Below, one piece after another: positions 36,221 to 44,161 of a stretch of 64,000 bases of DNA; within the stretch, counting starts at the first letter, position 1, and each line of letters starts with the position of its first letter. Under the pieces are notes generated by a model. The model did no database searches, had not been told where the DNA came from, and worked only from the letters and a program-made list of their open reading frames with translations. The stretch spans positions 62,001-126,000 of the forward strand of contig NZ_LZIJ01000055.1 in assembly GCF_001667115.1 (NCBI RefSeq). The letters are read 5' to 3'. The stretch comes from Mycobacterium sp. 852002-51163_SCH5372311. GTDB taxonomy: Bacteria > Actinomycetota > Actinomycetes > Mycobacteriales > Mycobacteriaceae. The translations under genes and the position numbers were made by a program.

Positions 36221-36529
36221 CTACGATCGCCGCCACATTGCGGTGTTGGCCGCGGCCGCCGAACCGTAGTTGCTGTGCGCCGCAGTCAGGATTGCCCGGA
36301 GTTGGCCGACCGCCGTGTGCATCTCCTGCGCGCCGGCCGTCCAGCGCCGCTGAGCCTCCAAGTGAGCCGCCGCGGTCTCGCCTTGCCAGTCGATGTGCAG
36401 GCTTTTGACCTTCCGCTCGACATCGGCGAGGAACTGCTCAGCGGACTTTTCGAAGGAGTCGAACAACTCGGCCGCCGAATTCAGCGCGACGAGATCGACA
36501 TGGAAAGCGGTTCCACCAGACGTGCCCAT
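36221..36529 (-). CDS. WXG100 protein, EsxE-like
   Basis: A 102-residue helical-hairpin protein with the WXG motif as Trp48-Gln-Gly50 between two amphipathic helices (NSAAELFDSFEKSAEQFL and AAAHLEAQRRWTAGAQEM). It lacks a signal peptide, as expected of a type VII substrate. It lies 19 bp upstream of the toxin and 18 bp downstream of the second WXG100 gene. The order matches esxF-esxE-cpnT of M. tuberculosis, where the two partners form a heterodimer required for toxin export. Confidence 0.85.
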   Translation of the reverse strand: MGTSGGTAFHVDLVALNSAAELFDSFEKSAEQFLADVERKVKSLHIDWQGETAAAHLEAQRRWTAGAQEMHTAVGQLRAILTAAHSNYGSAAAANTAMWRRS

Positions 36530-36547
36530 TGTCGTGTTCCTGACCGT

Positions 36548-36856
36548 TTACCGGGGTTGATCGGCATTGTGGAAACTTTGCGCCGCCGTGCGCAATGCCT
36601 CGACGAGCTCGGTCATGCCGCTGACGACTTTCGAAGCGCCGTTGTGCCACTCGACGAAAGCGTCATGGAATTGGCTGCCGGGCGTACCTTGCCAGCCGGT
36701 GCCCAATAGGTTGCGCACCTCGTCGTCCACGCCGCGCAGCGCATTGCCGAACTGCGCCGTTGCCGCCCCGATCTCCCCGGCCAGTGAATCGACCCGTTCC
36801 GGGATAATCTGCAGCGACCGGCCGCCAGCGTCATTCTCAGCTGAAGTCACAACCAT
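36548..36856 (-). CDS. WXG100 protein, EsxF-like
   Basis: A 102-residue WXG100 protein with Trp55-Gln-Gly57 and helices LQIIPERVDSLAGEIGAATA and ASKVVSGMTELVEALRTAA. The frame is open to 36889, but the ATG at 36856 (MVVTSAEND) gives the 102-103-residue length of EsxF; a G-rich run precedes it. It is the first gene of the operon that continues with the EsxE-like gene, toxin and immunity candidates. The 96-bp gap to the upstream P450 stop could hold the promoter. Confidence 0.85.
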   Translation of the reverse strand: MVVTSAENDAGGRSLQIIPERVDSLAGEIGAATAQFGNALRGVDDEVRNLLGTGWQGTPGSQFHDAFVEWHNGASKVVSGMTELVEALRTAAQSFHNADQPR

Positions 36857-36952
36857 CCCCCCAGACGGCACGCATATGAGTTTCACCAACTTAGCAGCAG
36901 GTTCCTGGGATTTTCGACGGCAACCGGGTCCTGACGGGACGGCGTCCGCGGC

Positions 36953-38161
36953 TCATCTGGTGATGACGGGCAACCGCGCCCACCCGCGCACGCTCGAGGT
37001 ATGTGCCCGTTCGGCGTTGTCGTAGTCGACGTCCCACTCTGGCCAGCGCTTGAGGACCTCCTCGAAGGCCACCCGAGCTTCCATTCGGGCCAGCGCCGAA
37101 CCGAGGCAGAAGTGCAAACCCTGCCCGAAGCTGAGGTGGCTGCCTTGCCGGTGGATGTCGAAGCGGTCGGGATCGGGGAACCGCCGGTGGTCGCGATTGG
37201 CAGATCCGTTGAGCAGCAACATGAACGAGCCTTCCGGAACGACGCTGCCGTAGTGCTCGGCAGCCCGGGCGACGTAACGGGCCTGTACCGGCGAAGGCGG
37301 TTCGTAGCGCAATGTCTCCTCGACCGCGCCGGAAATCAGGGACGGGTCGGCGACGAGTTGGCGCCGCTGGTCCGGATGATCCGACAGCAGTTGCCCCATG
37401 AAACCGATCAGCCGGGCGGTGGTCTCGTTGCCGGCACCGGCGATCATGGCGGTGTAGGCCAGCACCTCGGTGCGGGACAGGGGGCGTCGCGTGCCGTCGG
37501 GTTCTTCGATCTCGGCCTGCAGCAGATCGGTCATCAGATCGTCAGACGGATGATTGGCTCGCCATTCGATGTACTCGGCGAACATAAGTATGGTGTCCTG
37601 AAACGCATTTGGGTTGACCTCGCCGGGCTGGCGCGCCTTGTCCATTTCGATGAAGGCCCCGTTGCGGTCTCGGATGTTCGCCTGATCCGCTTCCGGGATG
37701 CCCAGTAGATAGCCGATGGTGCGCATCGGCATCATCGCTCCCAAGTCCGCGATGAAGTCGAAGCCGCCGGCACCGATGAGCGGATCCAGCTCGCGCACAC
37801 AGAATCCACGCACCAGAGATTCGACGGCCAGCATTCGCCGCGGCGTGAAGACACGGGACAGCAGCCGGCGGTGCAGATCGTGCAGCGGCGGATCCTCGAA
37901 CAGCAGAATGCCCGGCGGCACTTCGATGTTGTTGAACAGGATGTCAGCGGTGGTTCCGCGACCGGATCGGTAGGTTTCCCAGTTCGGCAGCTCGCGCGCC
38001 ACGTCCTCGTAGCGACTCAGGGCATAGAAGTTGAATTTCTCGTTGTAATACAGCGGCGCTTCTTCACGCATTCGTTTCCACACCGGGTACGGGTTGTCGT
38101 CGATGTCGAAATCGAATGGGTCGTAATACAAGTCGATCGCGCTGGTCTCGGTCAATCTCAC
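36953..38161 (-). CDS. Cytochrome P450
   Basis: A 402-residue P450 with heme loop FGQGLHFCLG (axial Cys352), I-helix AGAGNETT (Asn-Glu variant) and EETLRYEPPSP (ExxR). The N terminus YYDPFDFDIDDNPYPVWKRM resembles CYP families abundant in environmental mycobacteria; the family number cannot be given without comparison. It lies 6 bp downstream of the TetR gene, so the two form an operon controlled by the operator at 38870-38893. The divergent side of that operator carries an AveC-like gene, suggesting a shared small-molecule pathway. Confidence 0.92.
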   Translation of the reverse strand: MRLTETSAIDLYYDPFDFDIDDNPYPVWKRMREEAPLYYNEKFNFYALSRYEDVARELPNWETYRSGRGTTADILFNNIEVPPGILLFEDPPLHDLHRRLLSRVFTPRRMLAVESLVRGFCVRELDPLIGAGGFDFIADLGAMMPMRTIGYLLGIPEADQANIRDRNGAFIEMDKARQPGEVNPNAFQDTILMFAEYIEWRANHPSDDLMTDLLQAEIEEPDGTRRPLSRTEVLAYTAMIAGAGNETTARLIGFMGQLLSDHPDQRRQLVADPSLISGAVEETLRYEPPSPVQARYVARAAEHYGSVVPEGSFMLLLNGSANRDHRRFPDPDRFDIHRQGSHLSFGQGLHFCLGSALARMEARVAFEEVLKRWPEWDVDYDNAERAHTSSVRGWARLPVITR

Positions 38162-38167
38162 GTCCTC

Positions 38168-38839
38168 TCACTCGTTGCGGTGCAGGAAGCCGTGCAGGGT
38201 CGCCTGGACGAGCTCGTCGACGATCGCTTCCCTCGATGGTTGCTCGGGCCCGAAGAACGTCGAGCGCAGCGCCGCCATGCCGGCGATCATCGCCACCGTC
38301 GAGTGAGCCGGAAGATCCGGTTGCCCCGACTGCAATCCGCGCATCTTCATGCCTTCGGCGCTGATCTGGCCGAGCACCGTGAGCGCACTCCTGATGTCTG
38401 CGATGCCGGCGTCGGCCATTTCCTCTTCGCTGAGAGCCGCCGACGCCATGAGCGTCAGCAGCAGGCCCTGATGCTGGACAAGCACGTCGTAGAGCTGCCC
38501 GACGAAGTGCCGGGCCAATTCCTCCTCGCCGGTCTCGTCCGGAACCACCGACTGCCACGTCCGCCCGAATTCGTCGACAAAGTCGGTGAAGGGCAAAACG
38601 AGGGCCTCGCGGAACAACGCCGCCTTCGAGCCGAAGTTGCGGAAGAGCAGATGCTCGGTGACCCCGGCGGCCTGCGCGATTTCACGCGTCGTGGTGCTGC
38701 GGTAGTCCTGGCGGGCGAACAGGCTGCGCGCGGCATCCAGCAGAAGTCTGCGCGGCTCGCCACGTGGTCGTCGCATGGCCGGCGCCGACGGCTCGGCCGT
38801 GCTCGGCGTCTGCCTGGGTCGCTGGGTCACCGTGTCCAC
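38168..38839 (-). CDS. TetR-family regulator
   Basis: A 223-residue regulator: basic/proline-rich N-terminal extension (residues 1-30), then a TetR HTH (DAARSLFARQDYRSTTTREIAQAAGVTEHLLFRNFGSK type, about 33-70) and a ligand-binding domain. It is 6 bp upstream of the P450 stop side in the same operon, and divergent from a small membrane peptide and AveC-like gene. A 24-bp inverted repeat in the divergent gap is its likely operator. Confidence 0.9.
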   Translation of the reverse strand: MDTVTQRPRQTPSTAEPSAPAMRRPRGEPRRLLLDAARSLFARQDYRSTTTREIAQAAGVTEHLLFRNFGSKAALFREALVLPFTDFVDEFGRTWQSVVPDETGEEELARHFVGQLYDVLVQHQGLLLTLMASAALSEEEMADAGIADIRSALTVLGQISAEGMKMRGLQSGQPDLPAHSTVAMIAGMAALRSTFFGPEQPSREAIVDELVQATLHGFLHRNE

Positions 38840-38869
38840 TCCTCGAACCGCATTCGGCGGTTGACCACT

Positions 38870-38893
38870 TTAGGATAGTATGCACTATCCTAA
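38870..38893. promoter_or_regulatory. TetR operator between divergent tetR-P450 and aveC-like operons
   Basis: Perfect 10-bp arms TTAGGATAGT and ACTATCCTAA separated by ATGC. It lies 31 bp upstream of the tetR ATG and 32 bp before the small divergent gene, where it would overlap both promoters (TAGGAT/TATCCT-like -10 elements are inside it). Confidence 0.75.
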
Positions 38894-38924
38894 CGGAAAA
38901 ACTCGCATCGAAAGGGCGGCGGAC

Positions 38925-39041
38925 GTGGGCGCTGTGATCATGCTTGGCACGCTGTTCGGACTGATCGTCCTGGTGTTCGGCTTGGTTTTGCGCTACGACC
39001 CAGAAGCGCGCCGCGCCCCGAGCCAGGAACACGACGCATGA
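38925..39041 (+). CDS. 38-residue membrane peptide
   Basis: GTG 38925 opens a 38-codon frame: one transmembrane helix (IMLGTLFGLIVLVFGLVL) followed by a charged tail YDPEARRAPSQEHDA. A purine-rich AAAGGGCGGCGG ribosome site precedes it, and its stop overlaps the AveC-like start (ATGA), which strongly supports translation. It could be a small partner of the AveC-like membrane protein. No family is recognised. Confidence 0.65.
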   Translation: MGAVIMLGTLFGLIVLVFGLVLRYDPEARRAPSQEHDA

Positions 39042-39811
39042 CGCCCCTGCTGAAGGCGGGCGTTGCCTTCGCCTACGTCGGCGGCATCTCGTTCATCGCG
39101 ATCGGCGTGTATCTGAGCTATCGCCAGCGCCGCCTGCACCCGTTGCTGCTGCTCTGTATCTCGGCAATCTCGTTCTCGTGGATCGAGGCGCCGTACGACT
39201 GGGCGATGTACGCGCAGTTCCCGCCCGCGCTCCCCCGCATGCCGTCGTGGTGGCCGTTGAACATGACGTGGGGTGGGCTGCCGTCGTCGGTGCCCGTCGG
39301 CTACATCGCCTACTTCGTGTTGCCGGCCATCATCGGCGCCAGCCTGGGGCGGTGGCTGAGCGCGAAGTTCCACTGGCGCAGGCCGATCACCCTGCTCACG
39401 GTGGGGCTAGTCGTCGGCTTCTGCTGGGCCCTGTTCTTCAACGCGGTGCTCGGAGCACAGCTCGGCATTTTCCACTACGGCTACGTGATTCCCGGCTTGG
39501 CGATATTCGAGGGGACCCCGCACCAATATCCCCTCTACGACTCGCTCGCCATGGGGGTGCAGATGATGGTCTTCACCTATCTGCTGGGCCGGACCGATGC
39601 CGAAGGCCGAAACGTCATCGAGATGTGGGCCGACAAGAAAGCCAACGGCCGTCTGCAGTCAGCAATCCTGTCCATCGTCGCGGTGGTGGTCATCGGAAAC
39701 GCGCTCTATGGCGCGGTTTTCGCGCCGCATCTGGTGACGAAGCTGGGCGGGTGGGTGACCTCCGGCCCCACCACCCAACACTTCCCAGGCGTGCCGAACC
39801 AGCCCCGGTAG
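39038..39811 (+). CDS. AveC-like (spirocyclase family) membrane protein
   Basis: A 257-residue polytopic protein with about six to seven transmembrane helices. Conserved polar motifs between them, ISFSWIEAPYDWAMYAQFPP, HYGYVIPGLAIFEGTPHQYP and WGGLPSSVPVGYI, resemble the AveC family, named for the avermectin spirocyclase/dehydratase. Mycobacterial members are of unknown function but are commonly encoded with P450 and TetR genes, as here. It is translationally coupled to the 38-residue peptide and convergent with the aldo/keto reductase gene. Confidence 0.8.
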   Translation: MTPLLKAGVAFAYVGGISFIAIGVYLSYRQRRLHPLLLLCISAISFSWIEAPYDWAMYAQFPPALPRMPSWWPLNMTWGGLPSSVPVGYIAYFVLPAIIGASLGRWLSAKFHWRRPITLLTVGLVVGFCWALFFNAVLGAQLGIFHYGYVIPGLAIFEGTPHQYPLYDSLAMGVQMMVFTYLLGRTDAEGRNVIEMWADKKANGRLQSAILSIVAVVVIGNALYGAVFAPHLVTKLGGWVTSGPTTQHFPGVPNQPR

Positions 39812-39812
39812 G

Positions 39813-40829
39813 TTACTCGCGCCCTGCCGACACCCAGCTGAGGTCCGCAAAACGATCACCGGCGACCGCCGAGCCCGCCTCGTCCAGCGCGGCCAACTGC
39901 TCTGCGGAAAGGCTCAACTGGAGCGAACCGATGTTCTCGTCGACCCGTGTCGCGCGCCGGGTCCCTGGGATGGGCACGCAGCGCACGCCGAACGTTTCGC
40001 CACGCTGCCGCAGCCAAGCCAGCGCGACCTGTGCGGCCGTCGCTCCCTGCTGCTCCGCAACCGACCTGACCACATCCACGACAGCGAGATTGGCGTCCAG
40101 CGCGCCTTCGGCGAAGCGCGGCATGGTGCGCCGGAAATCGGTCGGCGACGACAGGTCGGCCGCCGAGCGGACGGTCCCGGTCAGAAAGCCCCGTCCCAGC
40201 GGCGAGTACGGCACGAATCCCACACCCAGTTCCGCCGCCGTCGGCACCACCTTGCGTTCCACGTCGCGACTCCAGATCGACCACTCGCTTTGCACGGCAG
40301 AGATCGGGTGCACGGCGACGGCGGCCCGCAACTCGTCGGCGGTCACCTCGGACAGACCCAGATGGCGCACCTTGCCGGCCGCCACCAGTTCGGCCATCGC
40401 GCCCACGGTCTCCTCAATCGGCACCTTCGGGTCGCGGCGGTGCAGGTAATACAGATCGACCACATCGGTGTTCAGCCGGCGCAGGCTTTCGTCGATGCAC
40501 TGCCGGACGTAGGAGGCATCCCCGCGCACCGGGGTCCCGCCGGCCGCGCGGCTTCTCGGGTCGCCCGCGATGCCGAACTTCGTCGCCAGCGTCACCTCGT
40601 CGCGGCGATCCCGCAGCAGCTTGGCAATGAGCCGTTCGTTTTCGCCGCCGCCGTAGATGTCGGCCGTATCGATGAAGCTGATGCCGACATCGAGGCAATG
40701 GTTAAGGGTCGCAAGGGATTCGGAGTCGTCGACAGCCCCGTAGATCGTCGTCAGCGCCATCGCGCCGAACCCGATGGCGCTGACGTGCAGCCCGTCGCCG
40801 AGATCCACAGCGGGAACCGGGATGGGCAT
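39813..40829 (-). CDS. Aldo/keto reductase
   Basis: A 338-residue NADP(H)-dependent (beta/alpha)8-barrel reductase. The catalytic tetrad is visible as Asp and Tyr in DTADIYGGGENE, Lys in VTLATKFG and His in LYYLHRRDP; the C-terminal cofactor motif is VPIPGTRRATRVDENIGS. This resembles the AKR13-like or yakc-type group acting on small aldehydes or ketones. It ends one base from the AveC-like stop (convergent) and lies 15 bp downstream of the repeat-rich protein. Confidence 0.92.
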   Translation of the reverse strand: MPIPVPAVDLGDGLHVSAIGFGAMALTTIYGAVDDSESLATLNHCLDVGISFIDTADIYGGGENERLIAKLLRDRRDEVTLATKFGIAGDPRSRAAGGTPVRGDASYVRQCIDESLRRLNTDVVDLYYLHRRDPKVPIEETVGAMAELVAAGKVRHLGLSEVTADELRAAVAVHPISAVQSEWSIWSRDVERKVVPTAAELGVGFVPYSPLGRGFLTGTVRSAADLSSPTDFRRTMPRFAEGALDANLAVVDVVRSVAEQQGATAAQVALAWLRQRGETFGVRCVPIPGTRRATRVDENIGSLQLSLSAEQLAALDEAGSAVAGDRFADLSWVSAGRE

Positions 40830-40844
40830 GGGTGAGCTACCCGC

Positions 40845-41726
40845 TCAGTACAGGGGGACCCAGACGCCGAAGAGCCAGTAACCCCAACCCCCGTACTGCC
40901 AGTTGAAGACCGGTAGGACGGTGAAGTTGTTGTAGTTGAACGGCGAGAAATAGCGTCGCCCGTAGTCCACGTCGCGTGGCGGCCCGCTCCACGGGCGGTT
41001 CCAGCCGCCGGGAGGCGGCGGGCCATCCCACCCGCCTGGAGGCGGTGGGCCTTGCCAGAAGGACGGCGGGCGACCGGGAGCCGGGCCGTCGTTCCAGTAC
41101 CAGACTCGCTGCGGCGGCGGAGGCGGCGCTCCCTGGCCTACGAGGTTGAAGGTGATGTTGATCGGGCCGCCGACTTGGGCACTGGCTCTCGTCGTTGCGC
41201 GCGGGATCCAGGGCTGATGCGGAGGTTGAGTGCTCGGCGGATTGAGGACCACGGTTATGCCCGGAGACGGTGTCGTCGACGACGAGCCCGCCGGTGTGGT
41301 TTGTCCGGTCGACGGTGTCGAGGACGGCGTAGTCGACGAACTCGCAGCGGGCGTGGACGACGGCGTCGATGACGGCGTGGTCGACGAACTCGCAGCCGGC
41401 GTGGACGACGGGGTGGATGCCGGCGTGGACGACGGGGTCGAGGCCGGAGCGCTCGACGGTGTCGACGCGGGCGCGCTCGATGGTGTCGAGGCCGGCGCAC
41501 TTGACGGTGTCGAGGCCGGCTTGCTGGGCGGTGTCGAAGCAGGCTGCGAAGGCGTCGAGGCCGGCGCCTTCGACGGCGTCGAAGCTGGGCCGCTCGGCGG
41601 CTTGGTAGGTGCAGGTGGTTGCGTCGGCGTCGGGTCGGAATAGGCGAACCCTGCGTCGACCATCACGGCGGAGAAGCCGACACCCACCGCAACCGCCGCA
41701 GCGGCGGCGACACGTTTCCTTGACAT
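40845..41726 (-). CDS. Exported Ser/Thr/Pro repeat protein
   Basis: A 293-residue protein with a signal peptide (residues 1-29, AAAAAVAVGVGFSAVMVDAG). Residues about 33-150 are low-complexity tandem repeats of the form (P)ASTPSSx and AASSSTTPSSTPSS, likely glycosylated. A C-terminal domain follows, rich in Pro, Gly, Trp and Tyr (RVWYWNDGPAPGRPPSFW, YGRRYFSPFNYNNFTVLPVF). It is probably cell-wall associated. It lies 24 bp after the LpqH-like lipoprotein gene. Repeat length is likely to vary between strains. Confidence 0.75.
   Translation of the reverse strand: MSRKRVAAAAAVAVGVGFSAVMVDAGFAYSDPTPTQPPAPTKPPSGPASTPSKAPASTPSQPASTPPSKPASTPSSAPASTPSSAPASTPSSAPASTPSSTPASTPSSTPAASSSTTPSSTPSSTPAASSSTTPSSTPSTGQTTPAGSSSTTPSPGITVVLNPPSTQPPHQPWIPRATTRASAQVGGPINITFNLVGQGAPPPPPQRVWYWNDGPAPGRPPSFWQGPPPPGGWDGPPPPGGWNRPWSGPPRDVDYGRRYFSPFNYNNFTVLPVFNWQYGGWGYWLFGVWVPLY
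41290..41595. repeat. Intragenic tandem repeats
   Basis: Degenerate GC-rich repeats in the exported Ser/Thr/Pro protein gene. On the plus strand a 45-bp unit (GTGGTCGACGAACTCGCAGC...) occurs twice near 41325-41420, followed by 24- and 21-bp units built on GGCGTGGACGACGG and GGTGTCGACGCCGG. Confidence 0.7.
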
Positions 41727-41750
41727 AGCTCGTCCCCTCTTTAGCCCGCG

Positions 41751-42224
41751 CTACGGGCAGGTCACGGTCATTTCGAATGGCTTGGACACCGGCTTCGGGT
41801 CCTGTGGGTTAGTGATATCGCTGCCGCTTGCGGTGCCCTTGATCGCGTAGGCCTTGCCCTTGCGTTCGGCCCCCGCTTTGTCGTTCTGGCCTGGCGCGGC
41901 GTCCGAGAAACCGAGCGTGACGCCGTTGATGTTGCCCAGCCCGACGGCGTGGACGATCGGCGGATCCGCGTTGCTGACCACGGCGCCGACGCCGCTGGAC
42001 GGATCACCGATACCGATCTTGATGTTGTCGCCATCCGGCGTGCAGGTCACCTCACCGGTGATGTTCTGACGCTGACCGTCGACGATGACCGTCGGCCCGG
42101 CCGCCGCGGGGGGTGCCGACGAGGTCGACGCGCCCGTCTCGGACTTCTTGCTCGAACAGCCGGCGCAACCCGCAACCACGACGGCTGCGGCGGTTATGCC
42201 GATGACGATGCCACGCTTCACCAC
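41751..42224 (-). CDS. LpqH-like (19-kDa antigen family) lipoprotein
   Basis: A 157-residue lipoprotein with signal peptide and lipobox VVAG-Cys20, a Ser/Thr/Ala linker, and a C-terminal domain matching LpqH: GPTVIVDGQRQNITGEVTCT, VGLGNINGVTLGFSDAAPGQ, YAIKGTASGSDITNPQDP and a final FEMTVTCP with a disulfide-capable cysteine pair. LpqH is a TLR2 agonist in M. tuberculosis; this copy is a paralogue at another locus. It heads a lipoprotein-repeat protein-aldo/keto reductase group. Confidence 0.9.
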   Translation of the reverse strand: MVKRGIVIGITAAAVVVAGCAGCSSKKSETGASTSSAPPAAAGPTVIVDGQRQNITGEVTCTPDGDNIKIGIGDPSSGVGAVVSNADPPIVHAVGLGNINGVTLGFSDAAPGQNDKAGAERKGKAYAIKGTASGSDITNPQDPKPVSKPFEMTVTCP

Positions 42225-42436
42225 TGCTCTCCTTCGTGTCGCTAGGTCTCGTTACTCTATTTATTTCCTGGTGGCCGCGGCAATAGCGGTGAACTAGTTT
42301 CCATCGAGGCGGACCACGGCTAGACCATCGGGTGGGAGTGCAGCCCACAGACCGGTTTGCTGGCCCGGCCGCATTTCATGCTCGGCTCATCGCGATTACG
42401 CCGCGCCGCGGCGAAGTCATGAGAGCGGGCGAAGAC

Positions 42437-43555
42437 CTACCTCGGCGACAAGGCAAGAGGTTCCCGGAGCCGAACTTCGTCGCCCGGATGAAACACGCCG
42501 AGGTGATACGAACTGCCGACGTATTCTTTGGCGCCGACCAACTGTGACAGGGGCGTCCGAACCTGCTGCCCGCCGGCGACTCTGGCGGCAATGGCGTCCA
42601 AGTCGAACCGCGGACGCCAGCCCAGGGCCCGCCGAGCCCGCGTATTCACGTAAACGCGGTCCAGGCGATCGGGAAATCGCCACCCCCGCTCCTCCCACAC
42701 GGCGGCTGCGTGGGGTGCGCGGGCCGCGAACAGCGTTGCGGCGTCGGTGCGCAGGAGGGCCAGGTCCTCGCGAGTGAACGGCGTGGTGGCCGAAACAACG
42801 TAGCGCCCAAACCCGAGGCGGGGCGCGCGCTCCGCCGCTTTCAGGTGCGCGTCGACGACATCTTCGAGCGCGACCCTGCGATACGCGTATTCGTTCGCCT
42901 TGACGTTGTCATCGCTACGCCCGTCGTATTGGTGGGGCATGTCATCGCCCTCGGCGAAGAAACGCGAGGCGCGCAGGACGACACACGACAGGCCCTCGTT
43001 GCGATGCGCCAACTGGCAGAGGTCTTCTGCCCCGACCTTGGTTACCCCGTAGATGTTCTTGGGTACCGGGGTGACGGACTCGTCGATCCATGCCGCGGGA
43101 CGTCCCGGCGGCGGAATTAGTGCGTCCCCGTAAACCGTTGTCGAGGAAGTCATTACGAAGGCGCGGACCTTCGCAGCGACGGCGGCGTCCAATACGGTAT
43201 GAGTACCACTGATATTGGTTTCCACGAACACCCTGCCCGGCAGGAAGGCCAGTTGCGGCTTGTGCAGGGCAGCAGTGTGGAACACCCACTCCACACCGAC
43301 CATCACCTCGCGCATCAAGTCTGGATCATTAACGGAACCAATCACATCCGTGTATGGGGAAGGCCGGAAGTCCAGGCCGGCCACCTCAGCGCCGTGCGCA
43401 CGCAGGGCTCGCACCAACGCCTCCCCGAGGTGACCGGAGCTGCCGGTGACCAGCGCGCGAATTCGTCGCAGCGCCGAGCCGGCCGTTTTCGGAGTGCCTG
43501 CCAGCCGGGACAGCTGCGGAGGTCGCACGCCAGCGTGAATTCTTCTGGTGAGCAT
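42437..43555 (-). CDS. NAD-dependent epimerase/dehydratase (extended SDR)
   Basis: A 372-residue extended SDR. Rossmann motif ALVTGSSGHLGEALV, Asp at the end of beta-2 (AGLDFRPSP), VFHTAALHKPQL, Ser/Thr active site in MTSSTTVYGDA, and YGVTKVG carrying YxxxK. The C terminus (YVNTRARRALGWRPRFDLDA) is typical of NDP-sugar epimerases and dehydratases. The ATG at 43555 is preceded by GAAGG and trims an unsupported extension to 43996. It is divergent from the cupin-ThDP-aldolase-exporter operon over 216 bp and likely belongs to that pathway. Confidence 0.87.
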   Translation of the reverse strand: MLTRRIHAGVRPPQLSRLAGTPKTAGSALRRIRALVTGSSGHLGEALVRALRAHGAEVAGLDFRPSPYTDVIGSVNDPDLMREVMVGVEWVFHTAALHKPQLAFLPGRVFVETNISGTHTVLDAAVAAKVRAFVMTSSTTVYGDALIPPPGRPAAWIDESVTPVPKNIYGVTKVGAEDLCQLAHRNEGLSCVVLRASRFFAEGDDMPHQYDGRSDDNVKANEYAYRRVALEDVVDAHLKAAERAPRLGFGRYVVSATTPFTREDLALLRTDAATLFAARAPHAAAVWEERGWRFPDRLDRVYVNTRARRALGWRPRFDLDAIAARVAGGQQVRTPLSQLVGAKEYVGSSYHLGVFHPGDEVRLREPLALSPR

Positions 43556-43771
43556 GTTGTGCCCTTCTGCCGTATCAGTTGCTGGGTCGAGGATCTGCAC
43601 GCCTCCTCCCCAGATTCTTGAGGGATTCTCGAAACGGCCAAACGTATTCCGCGTGTGGCGCATGGTCCCCAACTGCGCACAAGAATTCGCCAAGGATCCG
43701 CCAAGCGCGCGCGCCCACCCTTCTCCAAACCCCATGACGCAGACCACACCGGAAAGGAGGGCGACGCCACC

Positions 43772-44161
43772 ATGTTCGTAACCAACGTCAGCGCAGCGCT
43801 GCCGTTCCTCGCGGCCGACTTGTCTGAGATCCGTCTTCTGGTGGACCGGACCAACAGTGGCATAGGGTCGGTCAGCCTGGCCCACGCGACCGTCGCGCCC
43901 GGCGCGGAGACGATCTGGCATCGACTCGAACACACCGACGAGATCTACTTCATTCTCTCGGGCCGCGGTCTCGTTTGGGTGGCCGACGAATCCCAAGAGG
44001 TGGTGGCCGGCGACAGCGTCTGGATACCGGCCGGCACGCCGCAGAGAATCCAGAATCTGGGCCCAATTCCGTTGGCATTCTTGTGTGCGTGCGGCCCGGC
44101 CTACCTTCCGGAATCCGACCGGCCGGCCGAAGTAGTCACTTTATCGAAAGCCCGACCGTGA
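43772..44161 (+). CDS. Cupin-domain protein
   Basis: A 129-residue single-domain cupin. Motif 1 reads HRLEHTDEIYFILSGRG, with metal ligands His, Glu-like and later His positions only partly conserved; motif 2 is AGDSVWIPAGTPQRIQNLG, where the usual His is replaced by Gln. Metal binding is thus uncertain. A strong GGAAAGGAGGG ribosome site precedes it. Its stop overlaps the ThDP-enzyme GTG (GTGA), so it is the first gene of a four-gene coupled operon. It may isomerise, bind or oxygenate a pathway intermediate. Confidence 0.85.
   Translation: MFVTNVSAALPFLAADLSEIRLLVDRTNSGIGSVSLAHATVAPGAETIWHRLEHTDEIYFILSGRGLVWVADESQEVVAGDSVWIPAGTPQRIQNLGPIPLAFLCACGPAYLPESDRPAEVVTLSKARP

Noticed and set aside
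34591..36408. A 605-codon plus-strand frame opposite the toxin gene
   Set aside because: The minus strand has coherent WXG100-toxin-immunity organisation with correct spacing; the plus frame has no recognisable features.
41290..41595. CRISPR-like repeat array
   Set aside because: The repeats are contiguous, degenerate and in frame with a Ser/Thr/Pro-rich protein; there are no unique spacers and no cas genes.
43556..43996. Extension of the epimerase to 519 residues
   Set aside because: The upstream part is low-complexity, overlaps the cupin gene on the other strand and lacks similarity; ATG 43555 has a ribosome site.
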